NCBI GenBank assembly: GCA_012845835.1
Contig: JABAKD010000016.1
Span: 20,193,196-20,257,195, forward strand
Direction of reading: 5' to 3'
Length of the DNA stretch: 64,000 bases
Origin: Undaria pinnatifida
Lineage: Eukaryota > Sar > Phaeophyceae > Laminariales > Alariaceae
Of this stretch, positions 11,126-20,886 are shown one piece after another. Under the pieces are notes generated by a model, which worked only from the letters and a program-made list of their open reading frames with translations, had not been told where the DNA came from and searched no databases. The position numbers were made by a program, and so were the translations under genes. The stretch's first letter is position 1; every line of letters begins with the position of its first letter.

Positions 11126-14100
11126 CTGTTAGAAGCGCGGCGGTGGCGGTAAGCGGACGCGATAGTGTGAGCGGTGGTGGTGGTGGCGGTGGTGGTCGTA
11201 GTGGATGGTGGTGGTTGTGGTGGTGGGTGGTTGTGGTTGTGGTTGCGGGTGTGGTGGTGGGCAGTGTTGGTGGGTGGTTGTGGTGGTGGGTTGTTGTGAT
11301 GGTGGTGAGGGTGGTGGTAGTGGCGGCGGTGGTGGTCGTAGTGGATGGTGGTGGTGGTGGTGGTGTTGGTATTGATGGTGAATGGTGGTAAACGCGACCG
11401 ACGGCGAACGGTGGTAGGTGTCGCAGTGACAATAAGAACATCACTACCACTAGGATAAAACATGCAAATCGGGAATATATTATTGCATGAGTATTAATGA
11501 GATCTACCAAAAGAAATAAAAAAAAAACGGAACAAACTGCTCGTATAGATATATGGATAGTTGCGTTCGGAACAACCTAATCTCATGTGAAAACGAATCT
11601 GCACCGCACTAGGCCCTGTGCTTGCCATCCCCACGCCGCAACGAGCACGGGCCCGCGCGGCGCGCGACGGCGCGTCTCTGCCTGTGTGGGCCCAACCTCC
11701 GAGGCGGGTTGGGCTTGGGGTCAGCATAAGGGTTAGAGCCTGCAGTACATGATAGTGTTTTGGGCCTTTTTTCTTTCCGTTATCATTCTGGAACCACACG
11801 CGGACCACACCGAACTCTCCGATTTCTATACTATGTCCTAGACAAACAACCACACGGTGTGGTGAAGGAGGCTGGGGTGGTGGGTGGTCTTAGATGCGTG
11901 GTTGTAGTGGTTGTGGCGGTGGTGGTGATGGTGGAGAATTGCGGTGGTGGCGATGGTGGTGGTGGTGGCGGTGTTGTTGTCCGTGGTGGTGATGGTAGTG
12001 ATGGTGGTGTCGTAGTGGTGGTCCCGCTTGCGCCGAGAGTCAGGTTTCGGTCGGTCAAGAAGTGGTTGGTTCAATGAGGCGAGCGTGGAGAGCTGAAATT
12101 GATTGGAGAAAAAAAACACGTTACGGCGTACCTGGTACGCATGAGTGGGTATGTCAACGTTTTCACCCTCGAAAAATAAAATTACATACCACGAGAGGGA
12201 GGGGTGCTGAAATTTCATGAATTTCCATGTTCGAGGGAGACGATATATACCAGGGGTTTTCATGGGTCAAGTCATTTCTTACGGATCAGGGTGACCCGAC
12301 CCTACCCGACCCGACCCGACCCGACCCGACACGACTCGACCCGTGATATTTGCACACTTTCTGGCCCGACCCGAAACGATCCGTGAGATTTCCAACAACC
12401 CCTGACCCGATTCGACTCGGCCCGCGAGATTTTGGAAACCCCCGGACCAGGTGATCCGACCCTCGTGTCACGACCCGTGAAAAGCCCTGGTATAAGCCCT
12501 GGTATCTATATACGTACTAATACAACGAGCGCGGAAATTTGGCTTCGATTGGCTGAGGTTTTTATTACCAAAGACCTGAGCAGCACGAGTAGTGCAAAAA
12601 CAACACTGTGAGAGTATTACAGAGGGCGCCCGCTCTGAAGAAAAAATCGGTCGTGTAATAGTTTGACGCTAGTTTTATATCACGACAAATACGAGAAAAA
12701 TGTCCCAACAAACGGTGATCGGGGTCTAGGTGCCATACTAAATCTCACATAACAAGCCAACAGTCCTCGACGCCAAATCAACATTTCCTATTAGCGCTCT
12801 CACCATGCGGACACCTTCTGTACCATTAACGCCTTTTCAAGTGGAAACCCGTTTTCGGGGACAAAATTACTCGGAATTAGTATGTAAAGGGGTTTTGGGG
12901 GTCTGGAGAGGTCAATAGTAGCGTCTTGCCCGCTCCATCCCTCCCTTCCCTCCTCTGCTTCCAGCCGGTGGGAGGGGAGAAAGGGGCTACGGCAGAGGCG
13001 CAACAAACTTTTTCGGATGCCCCTCACGTCCGGAGCTCTATCCGCCCACCAAAAAAACTCACGAATTAAACAAAAAAATTAAAGCCCAACCTGACCAACA
13101 CAACCCCCATGGTCAGCGTAAGTGTACAACAAACAACAATCGTAAAACACACACACAAAAAGCTATACAATCCGACCAGAGTGGAGTACTTCCTCGATTG
13201 AGGAGCCCCGGCAAAAAAAAAAAAACATTTAGCCGAAATATGGTATACCCTTACCGCGACACGAATATTTAAGTCAAAAATGAATACTGCCACCACGGCA
13301 GGAGATTTTTTTTCCGGTCAAACGGTTCTGGCCGGTTGAGTTCATCATGCGACGAGCAGTCTACACCTCTTACAGAGTACGCGTATTTTGTTTTTGGACT
13401 AGAGCACAGAAGCGGTGGCTTGGTCGGATGGCGCGAGCGAATGCCTTCGAAGTCATGTCCCGGGTGAGATATTTAGCTCCTCATGTTAGGACCTCAGAAA
13501 CTTTATTCTGCACACCTTCTATGGGATGACTCCAACTCACAAGGTACATAATCTTATCGCACCCACGCGTCCAGGTAAGTGCATGAACAACGCGCAAAAA
13601 ACGGATTTAACAAATCAGTGTATCATAACAGCACCTTGTTGATTATAGTATTAAAAAAAAAATACACTCCAGCTGTGAGATCGGAGATTTCGTCGAAACT
13701 CATATTTGCAAGCTGATACTCCGATCGCGCTTTTTTTTTTTTTCTTCTCTTTCCTTTTTTTATCCTCCGGCTGATGGGGAAAAATAAAGCATTAGGTCTA
13801 GCTCACCACACTTCCACGTATTTTCATACGCGTATTACTGGGTGTGTGTCCTATGTTGGCGACTCCCCTTGGAACTACAATGTGGCTTATACTGGTATTA
13901 TATTATAAAAATAAAAATACACTCCAGCTGTGAGATCGAATATTTTGTCGAACTCATATTTGCAAGCTATGTGTGATACTCCGATCGCGCGTATTACGGG
14001 TTGTGTGTCCTCATTAAGGATATAGGTCGGCGACTCCCCTTGGAACTACACTGTAGCTATCAGGGTCAACAGGGTGATGTTAGCCAGTCTGTGCGCGGAA

Positions 14101-17100
14101 ACTATAAAACCCGTTTTTGAGGGGGACAAAATCTGGCAGCTGTGGAAGGAAATGCATCAGTTTATATACTCTAGCTACCAGGTAGCACCAGGGGGAGTAA
14201 AAAAAAAACGGAGGGGCCCACCTTATGCGCTCCTTCCCGGGAAACGACGCCCCTTCCTCATCATCTGCCCGCCCCATCACCGCCCAATTTTCACCCCCTC
14301 CACCCCCGCCACACCCCCTTCCACCATCGCCTCCTCCCCCGCCACTACCACGTTTAGTTAAGATAGACCCCTTGCCTCCCCCCTTCCCAGCCCCCCCTCC
14401 CCCCGCCTCCCCATCGTTCTCCCCATCGTCCTCGTCTATGCGTTCGCGTCGCTGGACCTCGTCCCAGAGCCCATCCTTCTTAAGCTTGTTCTTGCGCTTC
14501 TTGTCGTCAAGATATCTGCAACAATTGAGATGGGGTAGGGGTTGGGGATGAGGTGGGGGAGAGGGGAGAGGGGGGGGGGGGGGGTTACTCATATGTTACT
14601 CGCCCTAGTCATTTGACCATTGACCACGCATCCCTTTCGAGACGGAGCACCGTTCCTCCTCCTAACAGAGACGCCGTACAAATTTCATGCATAGCCGTAG
14701 TCGTATGACCACAGACCATATGGTATAGAGCCTTGCAATCCCACAATGCCGGGAAAGAGCACGTCGGGTTTTTCACCGACCAGATAGGCATCGCGTGCAC
14801 CAAGCGCGAGGCGCCGCGAGGTGTCCGGCGCGAGCAGGGTGAGCCGGATCCTACTAAGAGCCGCCCCGTGAAACGGATTTCACCGGCACCTTGTGTGCAA
14901 TTTCTTGCATATCGGATGACAGGTTCGAAGGGATTGATCTTTTTTCTGGTGTGGCCACTTCGAATGGTCAAGGGGTGGGAGGGTATCTACCAAATTTACG
15001 GAGAGGTTGGGGTGTTGAGGTGAGGGAGGGGATAGGGGTGAGGGATGGGGGTGAGGGTTAGGGGTATAACGGGTAAAATGGGTAGAATAACATGAGGGAT
15101 GGGGTTGGGGTCGAGGAGGGGAAGGGGGTGGGGGTGGGGGTTAGGGGCGGGGTGAGGAGTGGAGTGGGGGTGGATGTGGGGGAATGGGAGGAGGACAGTG
15201 GTGGGGAGATGGGATGAGGATCGGGGCGGGGGATGTGGGTGGGAATGGGGGTTTGGGTGTGAAGTAGTGGGGGGTGTAGTGGGGGTATTATACAAGAACG
15301 ACGACAACGATTGCAACAGCAACCAAAATGTTGACAAGAACAAGATCAAGAACAAGAACAAGAACAAGAACAACAACAACAACAGCAAGAACAAGAACAA
15401 GGACAAGAACAACAACAGCAAGAACAAGAACAACAGCAAGAACAATAACAAGAACAAGAACAAGAACAAAATCAAGAAGAATAACAGGAACAAGAACAAG
15501 AACAAGAACAAGAGCGAAAACAAGAAAGAGCGGGAACAAGAATAAGAACAAGAACGGTAACAAGAACAAGGACAATGACAATAGCAAGGACAAGAAAAAG
15601 GAAAAGGGAAAGAACAAGAACAGGAACAAGACCAAGATCGGGAACAAGAACAAGAACGGTAACAATGATAAGAACAAGAACGGGAACAAGAACAAGAACA
15701 AGAACAAGAACAAGAACAAGAACAAGAACAAGGACAATAAAATGGACAAGGGCAAGAACAAGGACAAGAACATGAACAAGAACGAGAACAAGAACAAGAA
15801 CGAGAACAATAACAAGAACAAGCACAACAGCGATTAGACCAAGACCAACCGGCGACAGTAGCAGTTCCAGCCATCAGTCCTCACTTTTTTCTGCGCTTGT
15901 TGGTGGAGCTGTGTTCCTTGAACTCATCCCTCAGCAGCTGCGCCGTGCCTTCCCGGACTCTTTTGTTGAACTGCCGCATGCTCTCGTCCTCGCGCTTGCC
16001 CTCTATAGTTGGCCGCTGCACAAATTTTCAACACATTTCGACAACATTTTTTCGATTTCAGCCATCAGCAAATGGGTGAACGAATATGCCTTCAATCGGT
16101 AGACATTGTTACGTTTTCGACATTCGAGTATTGTATTTCGACAAAATCCGAATTTCGTTGGTTGAAGTTGATTCGGTGTCCGAATTCGCCCTCTATCGTT
16201 GGCGTCTGCATCCATTTGGGAAATATTCGGGAAAAATTCCGTCGATTTTCGTTGACTTGGGATATATTCGGGGAAACTCCGTCGATTTTCGTTGACTTGC
16301 GTTGGTTTGGTGAACAAACTTGCCTTCCATCTTTAGACGTTGCATATCTCTTCAACTTAATAACGTTATATTTCGACGAATTTCGTCATTTTAGTTGATT
16401 TGGTGTCCAAACTTGCCCTGTATCGTTGCCCGCTACATCCATTTTTACAAGAAAAAAAAAAAAACGCCCCGAGTTTCGTCGTAAACTTTTGCCATATTAT
16501 TTTTCGATGAATTTCGTCAGTTTAGTTGATTTGGTGTCCAAACTTGCCCTCTATCGTTGCCCGCTGCCTCCATTTTGACAAAAAAAAACAAACGATTTTC
16601 GCACCGAATTTCGTCGATTGTAGTGCATATGGCGAACGAACTTGCCCTCTATCGATTTAGACACACCACGCATACATACGCGCCATAGTTGTGGCCAATT
16701 TCCTCTATTTTAGTTGACTTGGTGTCCACAAAGTACAAGGAATTATACGTCACGGGCCCAGGCAGAGCATGGTCCTATTTCTTACTGCTGCGCGTTCACA
16801 CTGCTCGTAGATGGTTGATATAACCAATTTTCTCGGGGATTTTCACGGGTGAGGTCACGTCTTGAGGGTTTGGTGGAGTACGGGTTATCCAACCCGACCC
16901 GTGAGATCTGAAAAAATCCTGACCAGATCAGACCCGATCCGCGACCCGACCCGACCCGACCCGACCCGACCCGACCCGACCCGACCCGACCCGCTAGATT
17001 TTGATGTATTTTTCATCCGACCCGCGAGATTTTGATGTCTTCTTCATCCGACCCGCGGGACGGGTCATAAACCGTGAATAGCCTTCTTTTTCGTTTCCGG

Positions 17101-20100
17101 TTGCTATCTCGCCTCCCCTGTTACAGCGTTTCAAGTCTATGACAGCGACCAAAAAACACCGGCAAGTCGACATACTAGTTATACCACGTTGGCGCTAGCT
17201 ATACCATGTTGGCGCGTGTGTCGTACAACTTCTCACGTTCCACTCCAGACCCCTATATAGTATGATAAACAACATCACCCTGTTGGCCCTGGTACAAGCT
17301 AGCTCTAAGGGGAGCCGCGGACCTACAGTATATCCGTGAAGAGGACACACACGCGGCAACACGCGCGATCGGAGTACCAGACACAGCTTGCGAAGATGAG
17401 TTTCGACGAAATCTTCGATCTCACAGCTGTAGTGTACCTGGTATGTTAATTTTTAATAATACACAATATTCCCAGGCGTGTTCGTTTCGCCGACGATGCT
17501 CCGTATACTCGTCGATACTCCCACATTTTTAACCCGCTGAGGTTTCAAATCACTCGTACATTTTTCTCGGTGACGGTGGTTTTAACGGAGGCTCGATGCG
17601 GCTCGCCGTTGTCCCCTTGGTCGGCATGCTTCTCCCTATAACCCTTTTATCAATAGAAGTGTCCTTCAGCCACTGCTAAATTTACCCCATACCCCCCCCC
17701 CCCCCAACCCCGCGCCCTACTGATAATAACCAGGCCCCCACGTGCTTCAAAACTCCGCCCTCCCCTCACCGGTTAACGACTTACAGGATTCACTTGATAA
17801 ACGGATGCATTTCCTTCCACAGCTGTCAGATTTTGTCCCCCTCAGAAAGGGGTTTTATAGTTTCCGCGCACAGACTGACTAACATCACCCTGTTGACCCT
17901 GATAGCTACACTGTAGTTGCAAGGGGAGTCGCCGACCTATATTCTCAATGAGGACACACAACCCGTAAAACGCGCGATCGGAGTATCACACACACCTTGC
18001 AAATATGAGTTTCGACAAAATGTTCGATCTCACAGCTCGAGTGTATTTTCCTTTTTTATAATATCACGGAACACGATGAAACAGTTTTGCCTCATAAATA
18101 GGTAATTACCCTGGTGGTGAATAGATGAGCACAAAAAAAATGAACGTGAAAAAAGTACACCCACGAGCAGCAGGGCGTCCCATTAAGTCGTGGTGTAATA
18201 CACTCTATGCTGTAGTTGAGTGGATACCCGCGGCCATGTGTGTTCAGTTTGCACATTGGACCTTTTCACTTGAGCGCCTTTTTCCTTTTCGTGCGTTGGC
18301 AGGCGGGAAAGCGTAGTATTTCCCGGACGAATTTTGATTTCTTATGGTTTTTCGGATCTTCCTAGGGCTCCAGCACCTTTGTGTGACCACGGACTCTAGA
18401 TTCTTGACAAGAGTTAAAGTGAGAAAACAACAACAACAGCAACACACGCATCCACAGATGCGGAGGGTCAAGTAAAGTATTCCGGACAAAAAATACTGCA
18501 GGTACCCCTTGCATTCGCAGTAGTTTCGGGGTTGCCTACACTACATGCGAATATTGCGACTACTCGCAGTATTTCGGGGTTGTGTACTGCGAAGGTCATA
18601 GTGCGATTACTCGCAGTATTTCGGGATTCTGTACTGCAGATACTCCCGGTACTTCAAGCACTTCAGGGTTCGATACTGCTGTGGATACCCCTGGCTAGTA
18701 GTTGACGTATTTCGGGGTTCTATGGCGGTAATACTCGGGAGAATTTTACTTGGAGGGTAAAGTATATACTGGGAGCATCTGCGAAAGCTTCCCCTCAGGG
18801 ATGTGGTTGGCTTAAAACCTCGGGGGTGTCGCAAGATTGAAAGACGGGGGGGATTCTTGAAAACTATAGAAAAGAGCTTATAGCCCCTAGCCACCGCGCA
18901 AGCGAGTAATCCGGCATGTAATATCGACCAGCCCAGACAAGTTTTATACCTGGTCGATTAGTTTATTCCAGTACATGGTTTCGTTTTGATTGTTTGGTCG
19001 TGTTACCTGAGGTTCGACGCGGCGAGCCGTGGCCCCTGGGTCGGCATGCTCCTCCCTAACCCTCTTTGAGGTCTCCTTCAGCTCGTCGTGCGCCCATTGC
19101 GGCAGCCGCCTCCTATTCTTCTTCTTGCTCTTTCCGTCTATTTTAACGTTCGTTCCGCACCGATAAGGGGAGGGACGGAGGGAGGCAGGGGTGGGAGGAG
19201 GGCGTCTTGCGAAACACATCTGGTGTTCTTGTTTTTAGCTGCCGCGATGTTGGCGTTATCGCTGTCGTTGGTAGTGATGGTGTTGTCTCGGCGACGGCGG
19301 CGGTGACATCGTCGGTGATGACGTTGTTGTTATTGTTGTTGCAGTTGTTGTGGGTGGTGGTAGTGGTGGCGGTGTTTGTTGCAAGCTCTTCGTGGTGGCC
19401 TATAATACCGGTACCGCAGCTGCTACGAGTAGGCCTAAGAGCGTGCAGCTGTGCAAGCATCAACATACCGATGGCGTCTCGCACATATCCTTTCGTTGCG
19501 CTTCGCTCACACATAGCGCATCCCTTACCACAGCGGCTCGGGCTGCTTTGATTCGCCGGTGTTGCAATCGTCACTTTTTCCCTGTGAATCGGAGCGAAGC
19601 GCACCCGGTCGGGCGATGTATCTGCCTCATCTCCATATCGCCTCTCTCTAGCCCCAAACACCACGCAAACAGCAGAAGCAGCAGCCGGAGCAACATTCAA
19701 ACGCATAGGGCGGAACACAGCACAGGGCGGCACCACACGGCACGGCACAAAGCACGGCACACAGCAACGAACACATCAAACCCTACAGCCACACAGCACG
19801 AAACAGCACACAGGACACATCGCACACAGAACATATAAACAGCAAACAGGACACATCGCACACAAAACATATCAGAGCATTTCGTACCTTGGTAGCACAC
19901 AGCACACAGCACAGCAGCACACAGCACATCACACACAGACACAACACATCACACACAGCACACAACACACAGCACAGAACACTACACAACGACGCCTCAT
20001 CACACCACACCACACGGCACAGCATATCAGGGCATTTCATACATTGGTAGCACAAAGCACACGACACAGCAGCAAACAACACATCGCACACAGCACACAA

Positions 20101-20374
20101 CCCACAGCACACAACAACACTACACCCACGGCACCTCATCACACCACACCACACGGCACCTCATCACACCACACCACACGGCACAGCAACCCATTCATCC
20201 ACGCACAGTACCTCCTTCCAGGTTGTTGAGCCTCTGAGCCTGGTGGTTCTTGACATCAGGAGGCAGGTTTCGGTCCAGATCGTCACCCCTTTTGCGTCCC
20301 ATCTTGCCACCCCCACCACCCTTGGCAAACGGGTCCATCGCCTTCACCTTCTTGTATTTCTTCACGCGACCCAT
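10673..20374 (-). CDS. CCDC137: CCDC137-like Lys/Arg-rich coiled-coil protein
   Basis: Five exons on the minus strand fit together by phase: 20374-20212, 19137-19007, 16015-15885, 14515-14222 and 11125-10673. Exon 1 starts MGRVKKYKKVKAMDPFAKG. Exon 3 carries IEGKREDESMRQFNKRVREG, exon 4 a Lys-rich helix (YLDDKKRKNKLKKDG) and an acidic/Gly-rich linker. Exon 5 holds the family hallmark FGEVAHAPPDLAKLPKPRG and ends with a Glu/Lys coiled coil and RVQEAYSGLKKKRR. This order (Lys-rich start, FNRRV-type helix, FGEV..PP, C-terminal AYxxLKK) is what I know of CCDC137, a basic chromatin/nucleolus-associated protein; precise function is not established here. The last exon needs a one-base frame change, most likely at a 21-C run (10945-10965). 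Introns of 1-3 kb carry microsatellites and retroposons. Confidence 0.72.
12250..12490. mobile_element. MITE-like element with CCCGA core and 19-bp inverted ends
   Basis: The left end CCAGGGGTTTTCATGGGTC and the inverted right end CCAGGGCTTTTCACGGGTC match at 17 of 19 positions, and TATA flanks both sides. The core has tandem CCCGA units and three CCCG(T/C)GAGATTTT-type blocks. It lies in intron 4 of the CCDC137-like gene. Related copies: 1370-1570 and 16835-17090. Confidence 0.65.
12830..12925. repeat. Dispersed repeat (GGAAACCCGTTTT family)
   Basis: It shares GTGGAAACCCGTTTTNGGG, then ACTTGGAATTAGT-like and GGGGTTTTGGGGG(T/C)T phrases, with 55585-55670 and 61355-61450. No ends or target duplications are defined. 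Confidence 0.55.
13425..13535. repeat. Dispersed repeat (ATGCCTTCGAAGTCAT family)
   Basis: About 110 bp alignable by eye with 61550-61660: GCGCGAACNAATGCCTTCG, GGGTGAGATATTNAGCTCC and ATGGGATGACTC occur in the same order and spacing. Confidence 0.6.
13660..14190 (+). repeat. Poly-G-family repeat, two partial copies
   Basis: Both parts contain ACACTCCAGCTGTGAGATCG and ACTCATATTTGCAAGCT. The second (13905-14190) continues through TGTGTCCTCATTAAGGATAT, the GGGTCAACAGGGTGATGTTA phrase and the GCGCGGAAACTATAAAACCC subunit. Full family description at 25195-26090. Confidence 0.75.
13726..13850 (-). mobile_element. SINE-A, truncated 3' part
   Basis: On the minus strand it reads ACGTGGAAGTGTGGTGAGCT, then TTTTCCCCATCAGCCGGAGG and an A-rich tail. 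The full-length copy with target-site duplication is at 22208-22380. Confidence 0.65.
14222..14515 (-). CDS. CCDC137: CCDC137-like exon 4
   Basis: The acceptor TTGTTGCAG follows a pyrimidine-rich stretch, and the donor is AAGGTGGGC. The exon enters with 1 nt (completing Lys), has 97 codons and leaves with 2 nt. It encodes YLDDKKRKNKLKKDGLWDEV, an acidic stretch, a Gly-rich linker and FPGKERIR, which runs directly into FGEV of exon 5. Confidence 0.72.
14580..14720 (-). repeat. Dispersed module ending in a poly-C tract upstream of exon 4
   Basis: On the minus strand: GGTGCTCCGTCTCGAAAGGG, then TGGTCAATGGTCAAATGACT, then a run of C leading to the exon 4 acceptor. Same family as 10290-10360, 27270-27440 and 47215-47400. 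Confidence 0.6.
15000..15290. repeat. G-rich strand-biased tract (intron 3)
   Basis: GGGGTGAGGGATGGGG-type low complexity. On the transcribed strand of the CCDC137-like gene this is C/T-rich. No coding content. Confidence 0.7.
15291..15835. repeat. (AACAAG)n microsatellite in intron 3
   Basis: About 540 bp of AACAAG hexamers with scattered substitutions, between exons 3 and 4 of the CCDC137-like gene. It opens long low-complexity frames on both strands (Asn/Lys, Leu/Val, Cys/Ser), which are artefacts. Confidence 0.9.
15885..16015 (-). CDS. CCDC137: CCDC137-like exon 3
   Basis: The acceptor TTTGTGCAG enters in phase 0; the donor AAAGTGAGG leaves 2 nt. It encodes 43 codons, RPTIEGKREDESMRQFNKRV and onward to a basic end. 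The FNKRVREGTAQLL helix is the part most like the CCDC137 family. The exon start is the seed of the tandem repeat at 16020-16720. Confidence 0.75.
16020..16720. repeat. Tandem repeat built around the exon 3 start
   Basis: The phrase TTGCCCTCTATCGTTGNCCG (reverse strand CCAACGATAGAGGGCAA) recurs near 16190, 16320, 16420, 16545 and 16645, spaced about 100-130 bp and joined by TTTCGTCGATTTTAGTTGAC-type segments. It corresponds to the acceptor side and first codons (TIEGK) of exon 3. Confidence 0.65.
16835..17090. repeat. CCCGA-array repeat (MITE-like family)
   Basis: About ten CCCGA units (16940-16992), then two CCCGCGAGATTTTGATGT blocks. Ends are GGGGATTTTCACGGGT on the left and, inverted, GGCTATTCACGG on the right. 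Related to 12250-12490. Confidence 0.6.
17250..18060 (-). repeat. Poly-G-family repeat, two inverted partial copies
   Basis: Copies at about 17270-17450 and 17780-18050 read on the minus strand as TACACT, CAGCTGTGAGATCGA..., CTCATCTTCGCAAGCTGTGT and, in the second, the AAACTATAAAACCCCTTTCT subunit. A C run lies at 17690-17705. Confidence 0.7.
17570..17690 (-). pseudogene. Decayed copy of CCDC137-like exon 2
   Basis: The GCATGCCGACC core and the preceding GGGAGAAGC match the REEHADPG part of exon 2 (19007-19137), followed by a CGAGCC(T/G) segment equal to its end. Frame and donor are lost. It lies downstream of exon 2 in the same intron, as expected for a local exon duplication. Confidence 0.5.
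18505..18735. repeat. Degenerate tandem repeat (GTATTTCGGGGTT)
   Basis: CGCAGTATTTCGGG(G/A)TT(C/G)TGTACTGC-type units recur about every 50-65 bp (18520, 18565, 18610, 18660, 18710). Nothing coding. Confidence 0.6.
19007..19137 (-). CDS. CCDC137: CCDC137-like exon 2
   Basis: The acceptor AAAATAG supplies 2 nt that complete the codon of exon 1; 43 codons; the donor CAGGTAACA leaves phase 0. It encodes a Lys/Arg-rich stretch (GKSKKKNRRRLPQWAHDEL) and ends ARRVEPQ. Confidence 0.65.
19690..20200. repeat. CACAG-rich higher-order repeat in intron 1
   Basis: CACACAGCA units with two or three longer blocks sharing ATATCAG(A/G)GCATTTC(G/A)TAC(C/A)TTGGTAGCACA (19867, 20020) about 150 bp apart, then a CATCACACCACACCACACGG pair (20135, 20160). 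Confidence 0.75.
20212..20374 (-). CDS. CCDC137: CCDC137-like exon 1 (start codon)
   Basis: ATG at 20374 in CAACCATGG, 54 codons plus 1 nt, donor GAGGTACTG. It encodes MGRVKKYKKVKAMDPFAKG, then a Gly/Lys stretch and the NLPPDVKNHQAQRLNNLEG segment. The basic start and Kozak-like context support this ATG. Confidence 0.75.
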
Positions 20375-20886
20375 GGTTGCTTCCGCCTAGAGTGCGCAGA
20401 AAAAGACGAAGCTTCCGCCTCTACGAACAGGCTACTTGCCTAGCTGCTGGTGATGGTGTGATTGATGCGAGGACGGGGCTGAGGGCTGTGGTGGGACCAG
20501 ATGAGAGCAAGAGAGGCTGCGAGGCCGCAGACCGTAAACCGTAGACATACTTCGCGGGACTGTACGATATAAACACGCCTCAACTGTGAAACTCCACTAT
20601 TTTTTGCGAGACCGAAGTTTGACCGCCTTGACCGGCCTCATCAGTATTATTAATATATTATATTGAAGTCTAATTTATCCTTGACGCGTCGACACAGATG
20701 GGTGTCAGGGCATCTCTGTTGGAGATTGCAGATTGACATTAGGTTTGTTTGGTCAGAGGTGGCAAGGCATAGCCATCGACTGCCGATACCCCGTAACAAG
20801 TGGAAGTGCCTGCTGTGATATTTGCTTCGTGGTGCTGGTTCTTGTGAGGGCTTTGGGGGTGCGGCAGGAGCTTGGTTGGGGGTTAT
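20375..20886. promoter_or_regulatory. Probable shared promoter region between divergent genes
   Basis: About 510 bp separate the ATG of the CCDC137-like gene (-) from the proposed ATG of the SPOC gene (+). An AT-rich patch TATTATTAATATATTATATT lies at 20645-20664. No specific factor site is recognised; the role is inferred from position. Confidence 0.35.

Noticed and set aside
14996-15874. Long Cys/Ser- and Leu-rich minus frames
   Set aside because: Translation of an AACAAG microsatellite in an intron.
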